A DNA stretch of 64,000 bases from Streptantibioticus silvisoli (GTDB lineage: Bacteria; Actinomycetota; Actinomycetes; Streptomycetales; Streptomycetaceae): NCBI RefSeq assembly GCF_027947535.2, contig NZ_JAAGKO020000028.1:47034-111033 (forward strand), given 5' to 3'. The position numbers and the translations under genes were made by a program. Position 1 is the stretch's first letter. Each line of letters starts with the position of its first letter. Below, one piece after another: positions 35,201 to 43,559 of this stretch. The notes under the pieces were generated by a model. The model was not told the DNA's origin and did no database searches. It worked only from the letters and a program-made list of their open reading frames with translations.

Positions 35201-36365
35201 GAACGCGGCCAGGGCCGAACAGGAGGGCCTCGGGCACCGCATCCTCAGCCTCGTCGGTGACCTGATCGGCGTGAACGACGCCGTCAGCTGCTTCACCAAG
35301 GGCGATGTGATGGGCTGCATCTCCACCGCCCTCAACTTCGTCCCCTGGGGCAAGGTCTTCAAAGCCGTCAAGGTGGGCGTCGAAGCCTTCAAGGTCTGGC
35401 ACGCCATCGAGGACGCCGAAGAAGTCCTCAAGGGCGCGGAGGACCTGGAGAAGGCCGCCGACGCCGGTGAGGACGCCGCACGAGCCGAGGCCGACGCCGC
35501 GCAGGCCGACGCGGCGGCCGACGACACCTCCGGGTGCGCCGCGGCAGCCCACAGCTTCGTCGGCGGGACACCGGTGGCCCTGGCCGGCGGGGGGACGAAA
35601 CCGATCCAGAACCTGCACGCCGGCGACACCGTCCTCGCCACGGACCCGGCCACCGGCACCACCGAGCCGGAGAAGATCGTCCGCCTCATCACCACCACCA
35701 CCGACCACGACTTCACCCAACTCACCCTCGCCACCACCGGCCACGGCGCCCACGCCCCACCCGCCACCCTCACCACCACCAAACACCACCCCTTCTGGAA
35801 CGCCACCCTCCACCGCTGGACCAACGCCAACCAGCTCACCCCAGGCACACGCCTCCGCGAACCGAACGGCACCACGGCCACCGTCAAAACGGTCCGGAAC
35901 TACCACGCCGTGGCGGTCACGTACGACCTGACGGTTGCGGCCCTGCATACGTACTATGTGGTGGCCGGGACGACGCCGGTTTTGGTGCACAACTGCGATC
36001 TTCCCGAAATAGCAGCTAATCATCGAGCCAGCGCAAATGGCGGCCTCGGCGTTAAGGCGAATAAAAATATCGCGGTTGCGCGAGTGCGAATTGATGGGTC
36101 GGATGAAGTCATGACGGCGACGAGCGGGAAGCATGCCAACCCGGGAGAGACCGGCATGCCCGCCACGCGGCAGTTCGATCCCGGAACTCGGCCTTACGAC
36201 TCGGAGACGCATATTTTTGAAACCGTAGCGCAGCGCCTTAGTCCCGAGTCCCAGGGTACGATAGATCTGTACTCAGAGCGTCCCGTGTGCGACAGCTGTG
36301 AGGGCCTAATCAATCAGTTCAGTCAAGTGTTTCCTGGCATTCAAATCGACATTACGACGGGATAG
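29226..36365 (+). CDS. Secreted RHS-repeat polymorphic toxin with HINT and deaminase-like tip
   Basis: 2379 residues. The signal peptide is HATAFVAAAAVLVPIAVAGP..MAAA. The N-terminal TcdB/SpvB-like part has YPIQVPTVPGGLQPTVDLSY. A long YD/RHS repeat shell (YDPLGRL, GYDASGNQ, YTYDAMSRKTG) ends in the core motif LGAREYDPATGRFLTPDPLI. After an Ala/Glu coiled stretch comes a pretoxin-HINT domain (Ser2110 of SFVGGTPVALA to VLVHN), then the tip (Cys2257 onward, ~123 residues). The tip motifs SETHIFETVAQR and SERPVCDSCEGLINQF resemble zinc-dependent nucleic-acid deaminase toxins. The usual HINT N-terminal Cys is absent. ATG 29226 is used with GGGG upstream. GC falls sharply over the tip. Confidence 0.88.
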   Translation: MSGGPFRPSSFRRRFLHRRIRHATAFVAAAAVLVPIAVAGPVMAAAPSSRLAYRTTAPATKPVAVTPVPQHLKARPSVHEPATPLHTAWPKAGTAEVTLASPQPPVGPTAARSSAVMSAGPGAKAVKAGSLPVSLTPVAAAATVQPHGMVPQAVPAAPATARVQVASRTTSSRLGVRGVVLSLSRTDTATGARSADLALDYRAFADVYGAGWGSRLKLYALPACALTTPKAAACRKQTPLPTTNSSVSGRASALVTLPAASAVGPTVILAQADASGDGGTFTGASQLTPDGQWSGGSGSGSFSWSYPIQVPTVPGGLQPTVDLSYDSQSVDGRTSATSPQAGWAGDGWSDTQSFVERDFVPCSQDSTDANNTPKTGDLCWSDAADSITLSLNGSSTTLVQGSNGTWHPQNDNGETVQVETDTVNGDNDNEYWVVTAGGTSYYFGLNRLPGWATGDATTNSVATVPVYGNDVNDPCHASTFAASSCQQAYRWNLDYVVDSHQDAISYWYQQAANYYGADNGTTPVKYTRDTWLDHVDYGQRAGHVYDTTEPAAAVVNYTVADRCDPDAPADCATATLETSPASDFPDVPYDQNCGSTGSCDNHGPSFWTTKELTRIATTVLVGTAQKPVDSWDLTYSFPPTNDATPKSLWLAQIKHTGLAGGSASTNPVTFTPRMLANRVSSLAGYQPITRGRLYRITTETGSVIQVDYADSQAAYGSSPAIPECDNRAGTSVVLPPGEDSNTWLCYPAYWTPPGKADPIEDWFNKYVVTGVTQSDPTGGSRGTETDYSYAGGGAWHFDDSPGTQAKYRTWDQWRGFAGVDTRTGISGDPVTLNKALFFRGMDGDKTKTGTRSVSLNDHEGDDPQTDNDALAGEVYETLSYDGDGGALLADTVTDPWLGPVTATQDRSAVGLDPLTARQVNTARVTTTTTKQDGTKRTSVTTTTYDSATGLPTQVDDKTDTDELCSRSQYAQDASGAKLPDPVRVTTVSVACGATPVYPKDLVSDERVFYDGSTTFAAAPTSGNVTEVDKAGSVATDGTPTWVTAQKQTYDEYGRPLTSTDGDNHTTTTAYVPATGAAPTEVDVVEPELLGQTAGFTTRTSYDPTRGEATKTVDAAGYTTTSAYDPLGRLTAVWDPGFSQTANPNQPNTRYSYDLSKNGPSTVTTQVLNDDGTYRTQIQLFDALLRSRETQTGTEDGGRTVTDTVYDSHGWVQKTDDAYYTTGAPSNILVQGADNQVPSSNGTVYDGAGRPTDQIAYHDATQTWDTKTAYPGSDETIVTPPSGSAKTATWVDARGHTTELQTFNPNSLTPDTVTYGYDASGNQVGQTDQATAGIPSHTWTSTYNLLGQQTSSTDPDTGTTTTTYDNDGLVLSTTDARGQQVSYTYDAMSRKTGTYNTTTQKVKTAANRVASWTYDTLAKGEPTSSTSYYNGSPYTTAVSGYDTHDWPQGSYTTIPASEGALAGTYGTGLSYTYTGLVNSSTDGAAGNLPSETVNYGYTEYGQQNSAKGSWDYVDGIAYDEFGNPQSLTYGPSTNFVRQTLGHDEQTQRLTDSRVAAGTGQVIDDTGYGYANGQVSAGSGLITSITDQQNPGGTGAATDTQCFAYDYLQRLSSAWTATDACAATPAAGDSATVGGPNPYWQSWTYDQQGNRLTQTDHDTTGATAKDVTTTSIPVGGSGNTATGTAAGSPAHGMASSSSANAAGPIAGSSITYGYDADGNTLSRTSQASTDTLTYDVQGNLSSLATTGSSTGTTNYKYDASGSLLIRQDDQSTTLYVGDEEVTLAKGSTSPTAVRHITAAGMAVAVRDGSGTVDYTIPNQQNTTLIEINASDTTQVDRRSYTPFGQQRTAAGTGWLGTTGFVGGQQDDTTGLTNLGAREYDPATGRFLTPDPLIDAGDPQQWNAYAYADNSPVAKSDPTGQMCAGGVSSPGCLPNGNGADVHQGDPGGSGIDTGSPTYQKPSVETTAAIDKAAQEEAAAEAVAEAHQAAAAHAAANAARAEQEGLGHRILSLVGDLIGVNDAVSCFTKGDVMGCISTALNFVPWGKVFKAVKVGVEAFKVWHAIEDAEEVLKGAEDLEKAADAGEDAARAEADAAQADAAADDTSGCAAAAHSFVGGTPVALAGGGTKPIQNLHAGDTVLATDPATGTTEPEKIVRLITTTTDHDFTQLTLATTGHGAHAPPATLTTTKHHPFWNATLHRWTNANQLTPGTRLREPNGTTATVKTVRNYHAVAVTYDLTVAALHTYYVVAGTTPVLVHNCDLPEIAANHRASANGGLGVKANKNIAVARVRIDGSDEVMTATSGKHANPGETGMPATRQFDPGTRPYDSETHIFETVAQRLSPESQGTIDLYSERPVCDSCEGLINQFSQVFPGIQIDITTG

Positions 36366-36367
36366 GG

Positions 36368-36817
36368 ATGATGCTTTCTATCTCAGATATTGCTGCGGGC
36401 CTGCGGAGGGCTAACCCCGAATCTGTTGCAGGACTGACTGATGCGGAGATGAAGTGCGTTCGCGAACAATGGGGAATTCGGAAATTTCCTGCGCGGTATG
36501 AGGAATTCCTTTCTCTGATGGGGCGTGGTGCTGGCCGGATCCTTCTTGGGACCGATGCATTCTTCCCTGAAATCCTCGAGATGCGGCGAGCTTCTGATGA
36601 GTTTTTCGCTGATAATCCTGAGGGGATGGATCTTCCTGATGGTGCCGTAGTATTCGCCATGCATCAGGGATATCAAGTCTACTGGATGGATTCGTCAACT
36701 CTGCAGGATCCGCCGGTTTCCCTCTGTATGGAAGGGGAGCGTGCTCCGATGGCTCACTGGGCCTCCTTCACGGAGTTCTTGAACTCTGAATATTTGAACG
36801 TCCACCCGGGATTTTGA
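36368..36817 (+). CDS. SUKH/SMI1-type immunity protein
   Basis: 149 residues. The N-terminus GLTDAEMKCVREQWGIRKFPARYEEFLSLMG (given here in two parts: GLTDAEMKCVREQWGI and RKFPARYEEFLSLMG) and the segment VFAMHQGYQVYWMDSS match the SMI1/KNR4 (SUKH) fold, a common immunity family. The protein should bind and neutralise the RHS toxin tip in the producing cell. It starts two bases after the toxin stop, consistent with coupled translation. Like the toxin tip it is clearly AT-richer than the RHS shell, as expected for a cassette acquired as a unit. Confidence 0.82.
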   Translation: MMLSISDIAAGLRRANPESVAGLTDAEMKCVREQWGIRKFPARYEEFLSLMGRGAGRILLGTDAFFPEILEMRRASDEFFADNPEGMDLPDGAVVFAMHQGYQVYWMDSSTLQDPPVSLCMEGERAPMAHWASFTEFLNSEYLNVHPGF

Positions 36818-36888
36818 TATTCCTGGATTTTTTGCGACGCGCCTGGCTGTCGCAGATGGGTGAGTTGGGCGGTGATGACATTTATTAA

Positions 36889-37015
36889 GTGGCGGCAGCC
36901 CGCACCTTCGTCGGCGGAACGCCGGTGGCACTGGCGGCGGTGGGACGAAGCCGATCCAGAACCTGCACGCCGGTGACGCCGTCCTCGCCGCGGACCTGGC
37001 CACCGCGTCACCGAG
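36889..37015 (+). pseudogene. Orphan pretoxin-HINT fragment
   Basis: 127 bp align to 35537-35663 in the RHS gene (TTCGTCGGCGG, CCGATCCAGAACCTGCACGC), with frame-breaking deletions. It is the front of an older HINT-toxin cassette left behind the present immunity gene, the usual arrangement when toxin tips are replaced by recombination. Confidence 0.75.
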
Positions 37016-37037
37016 CATGGTTGGTGGTGACCAGGGG

Positions 37038-37255
37038 ATGGCGGATTCGAGCGAGTGCGAAAAATCCATGCCAAGGGTTCGGAGGAACCTGGACGGATTT
37101 GAGCGCGCCATTGCAAGAGTCCGTCGAACTCATGGCGGGTTTGCATTTTGAGAGGTTCGCCAGGCCCTTTTGGCAGCATTGGATGTGGAACGGCTGACGG
37201 CCTGGAATGAAGTAGTGGATGACGCGGCTCGCCAAATTGCTGATGGTGAGCTGTG
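37038..37255 (+). pseudogene. Remnant ORF of the displaced toxin/immunity cassette
   Basis: Reading from ATG 37038 gives NLDGFERAIARVRRTHGGF. A one-base change in the TTTT at 37140-37143 would continue into EVRQALLAALDVERLTAWNE and VVDDAARQIADGEL before a TGA. It is probably a frameshifted small toxin-tip or immunity gene; the family is not recognised. The rest of 37256-37440 is AT-richer DNA with no gene I can support. Confidence 0.4.
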
Positions 37256-37440
37256 ATAGCGAATGGTAATTCCTTGAAGTCCGAGTCTCTTTTCTCTTTC
37301 TAAAATCGGCCCTGGGTGTAGAGGCAATTCCACATGCGCACGTTTTTGAAGTATTTTAACTGACCGGTTTGAACGGGCCGATTAATGGCGGGCTGTAGCT
37401 GGATGATGGACAGACAGAAGCCTCGCCGATTCGGCTCCAA

Positions 37441-37550
37441 TGGGGCTTCCGCACTGCTTGATGGCAGTATTTGACGGCAACGTCAGCGGACGGGTACTCC
37501 AGCGGTGGTTCGTCGCCGTCGTCGGGTCGAGTGGTGGGCTCACACCGCCG
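37441..37550 (+). repeat. ~100-bp segment shared with 13213-13318
   Basis: Second copy of the segment around TTGACGGCAACGTCAGCGGA, same orientation, 24.2 kb from the first. It abuts the first integrase fragment and the degenerate CRISPR units. Confidence 0.5.
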
Positions 37551-37553
37551 TCC

Positions 37554-38330
37554 CCGAGGTCGGGAGGCGCTGGACGGACTCCGGCGAGATCCGCGACGCT
37601 CGCGAGCGGGGCGTCGCTGTGCTCCTAGTCGGGACCACCCCCCGCGGGTGCGGGGGCCACTGCCCGGGCCAACTGCCTACCGGCGGGGCGGAGGGCCCCT
37701 GCGGTTGCGGAGATCACACGGCCGGACCGTGCACGCTCCTGTGTTGCCGGGGGCTACCCCCGCGCTTGCGGGGGTAGCTCGTCGTCGCCGTGGGCACCGG
37801 CTACCTCACGCTGCCAGAGGTGGGCGGAGGGAACGGTGGGGCGAGCTGCTGTTCCACGCTGCTGCCCGCGAGGTCGGGAAGTGTTGAGCGGACTCCGGCG
37901 AGCTCCGCGATGCCCGCGACGTCCGTGACGCCCGCGACCTGAATGGCCGGCCCGAGGCGAACGTGCTGCCCGTGCCGTGTCATCCGGTCCTGGCTGCGAT
38001 CCTCCGGGAGCGCATCGCGGTCAGGGGGCTCAAACCGGCCGGCCGCCAAAGGGGGAGCTGGGCGGTTGGCTCGCCGGGGCGGTGTTTCGGGGGTGTGGGG
38101 CAGGGGGCGGCGGGTGGTCTTCACATCTCGCCAGGGTCGATTCGCCGGTGAGGAGACGGAGGTGCGGCCTGCGGTGTGTCTGTCTGATCACCGGGTTGAA
38201 CGGTGGCGTTCCGCCGGTGCAGGTGGCGGGGTGGGCCGGGAACGGCGTGCCGGTGCTGTTGTCGGCCTGTGTGCGGTGCGCGTCGGGGTGGCCCTGGGCT
38301 CGGCGGGGGCTGGGCGGGGTGCGTGAGGCG
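37554..38330 (+). pseudogene. Tyrosine recombinase (integrase) remnants, copy A
   Basis: Three fragments in different frames match actinobacterial tyrosine integrases: RRWTDSGEIRDARER (37566-37610) with a second, weaker copy near 37875; NGRPEANVLPVPCHPVLAAI followed by LRERIAVRGLKPAG (about 37941-38045); and a C-terminus LITGLNGGVPPVQVAGWAGN (about 38175-38260). The histidine normally in AGH is Asn and the catalytic Tyr position reads Cys, so it is dead. Degenerate CRISPR units interrupt it (37632-37780). It points towards the tRNA-Arg 3' fragment, the classic position of an integrase beside its attachment site. Confidence 0.65.
37632..37780 (-). CRISPR. Degenerate CRISPR units, left relic
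   Basis: Three damaged repeats lie at 37632-37661 (one extra C), ~37694-37717 and ~37748-37779, all in array-1 orientation. The second and third enclose a spacer that is identical to the one at 59097-59127; the identical run covers 44 bp (37715-37758 and 59093-59136). Confidence 0.7.
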
Positions 38331-38535
38331 GTGGTCTTCCTCATCGGGTTCCTGAGATCTCGTTCGCGAGCTGTCGGCGGCTACTCGCGGGAGCCGGGCC
38401 TGAGCCGGAGGCGGCTGGAAGGCTCCGCCCCTGCCGGGTGGTCCGTTCCGGCTTGCGCCGGGCCGCGGAACGTGCCTGCTGACCTGCGAAAACGATTCTC
38501 CTGCTGGGCGGGAGAAGGTGGTGCCCCCGGCAGGA
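38100..38535. repeat. Direct repeat A ending in tRNA-Arg 3' fragment (att-like)
   Basis: This segment matches 59170-59576. The last 56 bp (38480-38535) match 59521-59576 with a single mismatch. The segment ends with 17 bp identical to the tRNA-Arg(UCU) 3' end including CCA (38519-38535), after which similarity stops abruptly. This is the geometry of an attachment-site copy. About 170 bp between here and 38705 hold no recognisable gene. Confidence 0.8.
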
Positions 38536-38704
38536 GCCGGAAACGCGGGCTGGTGGCGTGACGAACCATCCGTCCCGCGGGGACTCGCTTCGTATCGAGC
38601 AGACGCTGCACCTGCCGAAGACACGCGCCATGTGAGGTCCTGCCGGAGTTCGCTGAATCGGAGGTTCGCTCCCAGCTTTCGGGTGCGGAGTGATGGCAGT
38701 CGAC

Positions 38705-41700
38705 CGGGGGCACCCCGTTGGGTGCGGGGAGCACCACTTGCGCTTCCCGCGCCACCAGGACCTGACGGGACCACCCCCGCGGGTGCGGGGACCACCAGGT
38801 CCTAGCTGTTCCTAGCTGTTCCTGTAGGGGACCACCCCCGCTCGCGCGGGGCCGACGGCCGTGCGCGACAGCCCCAGCCGGGTGCACAGGGACCACCCCC
38901 GCTCGCGCGGGGCCGACGTACTGGTTGTACTGCGGTGGCGGTGCGGGACCACCCCCGCTCGCGCGGGGCCGACCTGTGAGGGCCGAGATGACGTCCACGA
39001 ACGTGGGGACCACCTCCGTTCGCGCGGGGCCGACCCCTGCCCACAACTGAGCCGGGGGCGCACTGCGGGACCAGCCCCGCTCGCGCGGGGCCTACAGCTG
39101 GAGCACGATCTCGGCAACTGCAACTGGGGGACCACCCCCGTCGCGCGGGGCCGACGCGGTGATGATCGGCAACGACTCGTCGTCCTCACCCCCGCTCGCG
39201 CGGGGCCGACCCGGACTGCCTGGGTCGGCAGGGACCGCCGGAGGGACCACCCCCGCTCGCGCGGGGCCGACTGAGGATCTCGTCCGTGCGGGCACCCACA
39301 TAGCGGACCATCCCCGCTCGCGCGGGGCCGACCTGCGGGACGCTCGGGCGCACCGGGCGACCGTAGGACCACCCCCGCTCGCGCGGGGCCGACGCTGGAG
39401 TTCTAGCGTCGCGGGGCGCCGCACCTGGACCACCCCCGCTCGCGCGGGGCCGACCCCTAGCTGAGGGCGTTTACGCTGCTCAGACCAGGACCACCCCCGC
39501 TCGCGCGGGGCCGACTCCTCCGCAACGGAACGGACCCCGCCGACGTCTACCGCCAGCCGGGACCACCCCCGCTCGCGCGGGGCCGACTGGCAGTGGTGGC
39601 TACCCCGTCCGAATGCACCGGGACCACCCCCGCTCGCGCGGGGCCGACCCGAGGAGGATCGGGAATCGGTCGCCTCCCACCGGACCACCCCCGCTCGCGC
39701 GGGACCGACTCACGGACCGCCCTCAGCTCCGCGTAGACCTCGGGACCACCCCCGCGCGCGCGGGGCCGACTCCTCGATAGCGGCCATCGCGTCGGCGGTC
39801 TTGGGACCACCCCCGCGCGCGGGGCCGACGACAACGCCATGAGCTGGCTCATGGCGGAAGGGGGACCACCCCCGCTCGCGCGGGGCCGACTCCTACCTCT
39901 ACAGGAGGCATAGATGATCCCCCGGACCACCCCCGCTCGCGCGGGGCCGACGCGCCGTGACCGAGGGGTTCGGCGACCAGGTGGGGACCACCCCCGCTCG
40001 CGCGGGGCCGACACAGCCCGCGTTCCACCGCGCGCGCATCGCCGAGGACCACCCCCGCTCGCGCGGGGCCGACGGTGCGGCGGGGGAAGGGGTGGTCATG
40101 GCGGGAGGACCACCCCCGCTCGCGCGGGGCCGACGGTGCGGCGGGGGAAGGGGTGGTCATGGCGGGAGGACCACCCCCGCTCGCGCGGGGCCGACCCCCG
40201 AAAGGCACCACCCGTGATCACTGCACTCGGACCACCCCCGCTCGCGCGGGGCCGACGTCGACGTGTCCATGGCCCGCACGGGTCCGTTGGGACCACCCCC
40301 GCTCGCGCGGGGCCGACAGGCGCTGGATGGTGGCAGCGACGTCGTGACGCGGACCACCCCCGCTCGCGCGGGGCCGACGGCGGCCTTCTCTTCGGCGGCA
40401 ATCCGGGCGGCGGACCACCCCCGCTCGCGCGGGGCCGACGCCTTCAGGCGGGGCAATACGTCCGCCAACCACGGACCACCCCCACTCGCGCGGGGCCGAC
40501 TTCGCGACGACGGGGACCCGTCAGGTCCAGTGCGGACCACCCCCGCTCGCGCGGGGCCGACCATGCCGACGGCAAAGACGACCTGTCCCGCCAGGGACCA
40601 CCCCCGCTCGCGCGGGGCCGACGGCGACCGCGTACTCGTCCGCACCCACACGCGGGGACCACCCCCGCTCGCGCGGGGCCGACACAGCATCCATCCCGGA
40701 AAAGGTAAGCCGGGAGGGACCACCCCCGCTCGCGCGGGGCCGACACGGTGTGTCCCACTCGCGTGCTGTCTGCCCCAGGACCACCCCCGCTCGCGCGGGG
40801 CCGACGCTGCCGTCCCGTACGGCGCGGACCCGCGCGAGGGACCACCCCCGCTCGCGCGGGGCCGACCACGACGCCGCCCCCAACCCCGACATCACCACGG
40901 GACCACCCCCGCTCGCGCGGGGCCGACAACTCCACGCCCGGGTCCGTGGCCACCAGCACCGGACCACCCCCGCTCGCGCGGGGCCGACGGCTGCTCCGGG
41001 CTCCGCCCACGCCCGTACGTCGGACCACCCCCGCTCGCGCGGGGCCGACAGAGGGCCGCTGACGGCGACGTCGCCGCCCACCGGACCACCCCCGCTCGCG
41101 CGGGGCCGACCACACCCCCGGCCACCTCCAAGGGGGAGGCGATGGACCACCCCCGCTCGCGCGGGGCCGACCCGGTGGTGACCGTGGCGCCGCCCGCGAT
41201 CAGCGGACCACCCCCGCTCGCGCGGGGCCGACACACCGCACGCCGGGCCGCCAGGCCGAGCCCGCGGACCACCCCCGCTCGCGCGGGGCCGACTCGGATG
41301 CACCGCTTACACAGATGGTCACCGAAGGACCACCCCCGCTCGCGCGGGGCCGACCGCGGTGGTGCTCATCCGGACGACGCGGCCCCGGGACCACCCCCGC
41401 TCGCGCGGGGCCGACTCGCCCTCGGGCACGCGGTAGGTGAAGGGCACCGGACCACCCCCGCTCGCGCGGGGCCGACTCTTCAAGACCGGTGCACTGCCTC
41501 GCACGGGTGGGACCACCCCCGCTCGCGCGGGGCCGACGAAAGGGCGGCCATGCGCGAGGTCGCCCGCAAGGGACCACCCCCGCTCGCGCGGGGCCGACAA
41601 GATGAAGAGCGTGTGCTCCGACGAGAGACGGGGACCACCCCCGCTCGCGCGGGGCCGACGTCGGGTCGGCGTCGGCGAACGGCGACGGCGGGGGACCACC

Positions 41701-43361
41701 CCCGCTCGCGCGGGGCCGACAACGCCGCCCGGACCGCGGGCCACGTGCTGGTGGGACCACCCCCGCTCGCGCGGGGCCGACGCGCCCGTCGAACTGGAGG
41801 CGTGGGCGCACCAGGGACCACCCCCGCTCGCGCGGGGCCGACAGGATCACCGCGCACAGCCGGGTCCATGACGGGGGACCACCCCCGCTCGCGCGGGGCC
41901 GACCGGGGACGTCGAAAGGGGTGCTGCGGAGGCGACGGACCACCCCCGCTCGCGCGGGGCCGACGATGGTGAACTGGTCGACACCGGTCGCAGCGGCGGA
42001 CCACCCCCGCTCGCGCGGGGCCGACTCCATCCGGCCAAAATCGTCCCGTTGTCAGCTAGGACCACCCCCGCTCGCGCGGGGCCGACCGCCGGCGAGGAGG
42101 ACGGCGGCGGTGATCAGGGGGACCACCCCCGCTCGCGCGGGGCCGACCGGACATGCGCCGTGTGGGCGCCCACCTGGGCGGGACACCCCCGCTCGCGCGG
42201 GGCCGACCCAACGACCGGACCACGCGGTACTGAAAGCCCAGGGACACCCCCGCTCGCGCGGGGCCGACGATCTTTCGAGACGACCGACCTTAGGCCGATC
42301 CGGGACACCCCCGCTCGCGCGGGGCCGACCCGAAAGGCGCTGGCAGAGGCGCACGGGGTCAGGGGACACCCCCGCTCGCGCGGGGCCGACCCGACCCTGG
42401 GGGTGCCGTTAGGGCCGGCCGTGGGGACACCCCCGCTCGCGCGGGGCCGACCGCTGACGCCGGGGTGAGCGTGCCGGTGCGCAGGGGACACCCCCGCTCG
42501 CGCGGGGCCGACTCGGGACTTGCAGTCCCCCCGTGACGAGGGAGCGGGACACCCCCGCTCGCGCGGGGCCGACCCGTGCTGGATGTCGAGACGTCATCAC
42601 AGCAGCGGGACACCCCCGCTCGCGCGGGGCCGACGAGGCTGCTGCATCCGGGCCTCGGGCGACTCGAGGGACACCCCCGCTCGCGCGGGGCCGACCACGA
42701 CGGGCTCGGCCATCGGCGCCACCTGTGCGGGACACCCCCGCTCGCGCGGGGCCGACTTAGAGGCGGGCGGGGCGGCCGTCAGTGACTGGGGGACACCCCC
42801 GCTCGCGCGGGGCCGACCGCCGTGGCGAGCTTCCGCACGTCCACCCCGGCGGGACACCCCCGCTCGCGCGGGGCCGACAAGTAGTCCGTCATCATCGCAG
42901 GTCAGATACGGGGGACACCCCCGCTCGCGCGGGGCCGACATCGAGTACACGCCGTGGCGCTTGCTCGACAGCGGGACACCCCCGCTCGCGCGGGGCCGAC
43001 CTGCGCGGCGACAAAGAAGAGCTGCGCGCCACCGGGACACCCCCGCTCGCGCGGGGCCGACCCCGATCCGCAAGGCGTAGGACCTACCCGACAGGGGACA
43101 CCCCCGCTCGCGCGGGGCCGACAACTCCGCCGGCCCCGGCCTGGGTGAGGCCGGGGGGACACCCCCGCTCGCGCGGGGCCAACGGGCCGTCGTGTACGCG
43201 GCCGCGGTCACGGGACACCCCCGCTCGCGCGGGGCCGACGTCGGGAATCAGGAGAGTCGTCACCGTCACACCGGGACACCCCCGCTCGCGCGGGGCCGAC
43301 CTTCGCAGGTCAGAGGGTTGCCGACACAGAATGGGGACACCCCCGCTCGCGCGGGGCCGAC
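38705..43361 (-). CRISPR. CRISPR array 4 (type I-E, about 75 repeats)
   Basis: About 75 repeats of 28 bp from 38829 to 43361 are spaced 61 bp apart, reading GGACCACC...GGGCCGAC on plus; crRNA strand minus, loop GCGA. The two left-most units (38705 damaged, 38767 intact) are of the ACCC-loop type of arrays 1-3. From 42180 to the leader all 20 repeats read GGGACACC instead of GGACCACC. Single-repeat variants occur at 39068, 39129, 39183, 39682, 39804 and 40473. The spacers at 40074-40106 and 40135-40167 are identical. The right end abuts the leader and cas3. Confidence 0.97.
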
Positions 43362-43430
43362 TCTTCCTGACCAGCAACGTTACCGGACGCTAGCGGTGTT
43401 CTCCTTCGGTTGGATTCAGTGAAGGAGAGC
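43362..43430 (-). promoter_or_regulatory. Leader of CRISPR array 4
   Basis: The 53 bp next to the first repeat align without gaps to the same interval beside array 5: shared blocks CTGACC.GC, TTAC and TGTT.TC.TTCGGTT.GA. It lies between array 4 and cas3 and should drive the array on the minus strand; the cas3 promoter must also lie here or just downstream. Confidence 0.7.
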
Positions 43431-43559
43431 ACGTCCCGCCCCGCGTTCGTTGTCGAAGCCGATTGTCCAGCTTCTTACGTGAGTTCCCGTCACCGCCCTC
43501 GGGGAGGGCGATTGTCAGTGGCGGGGTTTACGGTGCGGGACATGATGAGGTACCAGCTG

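Noticed and set aside
37256..37440. Possible small RNA or gene in the AT-richer stretch
   Set aside because: No start with ribosome site, no hairpin with a U-run and no recognised RNA fold.
40263..41972. Long frames within array 4 (repeated GPPPLARGR and similar)
   Set aside because: The 61-bp repeat-spacer period is not a multiple of three, so three frames cycle through the repeats and stay open by chance. Not genes. The same applies to frames in arrays 1, 2 and 5.
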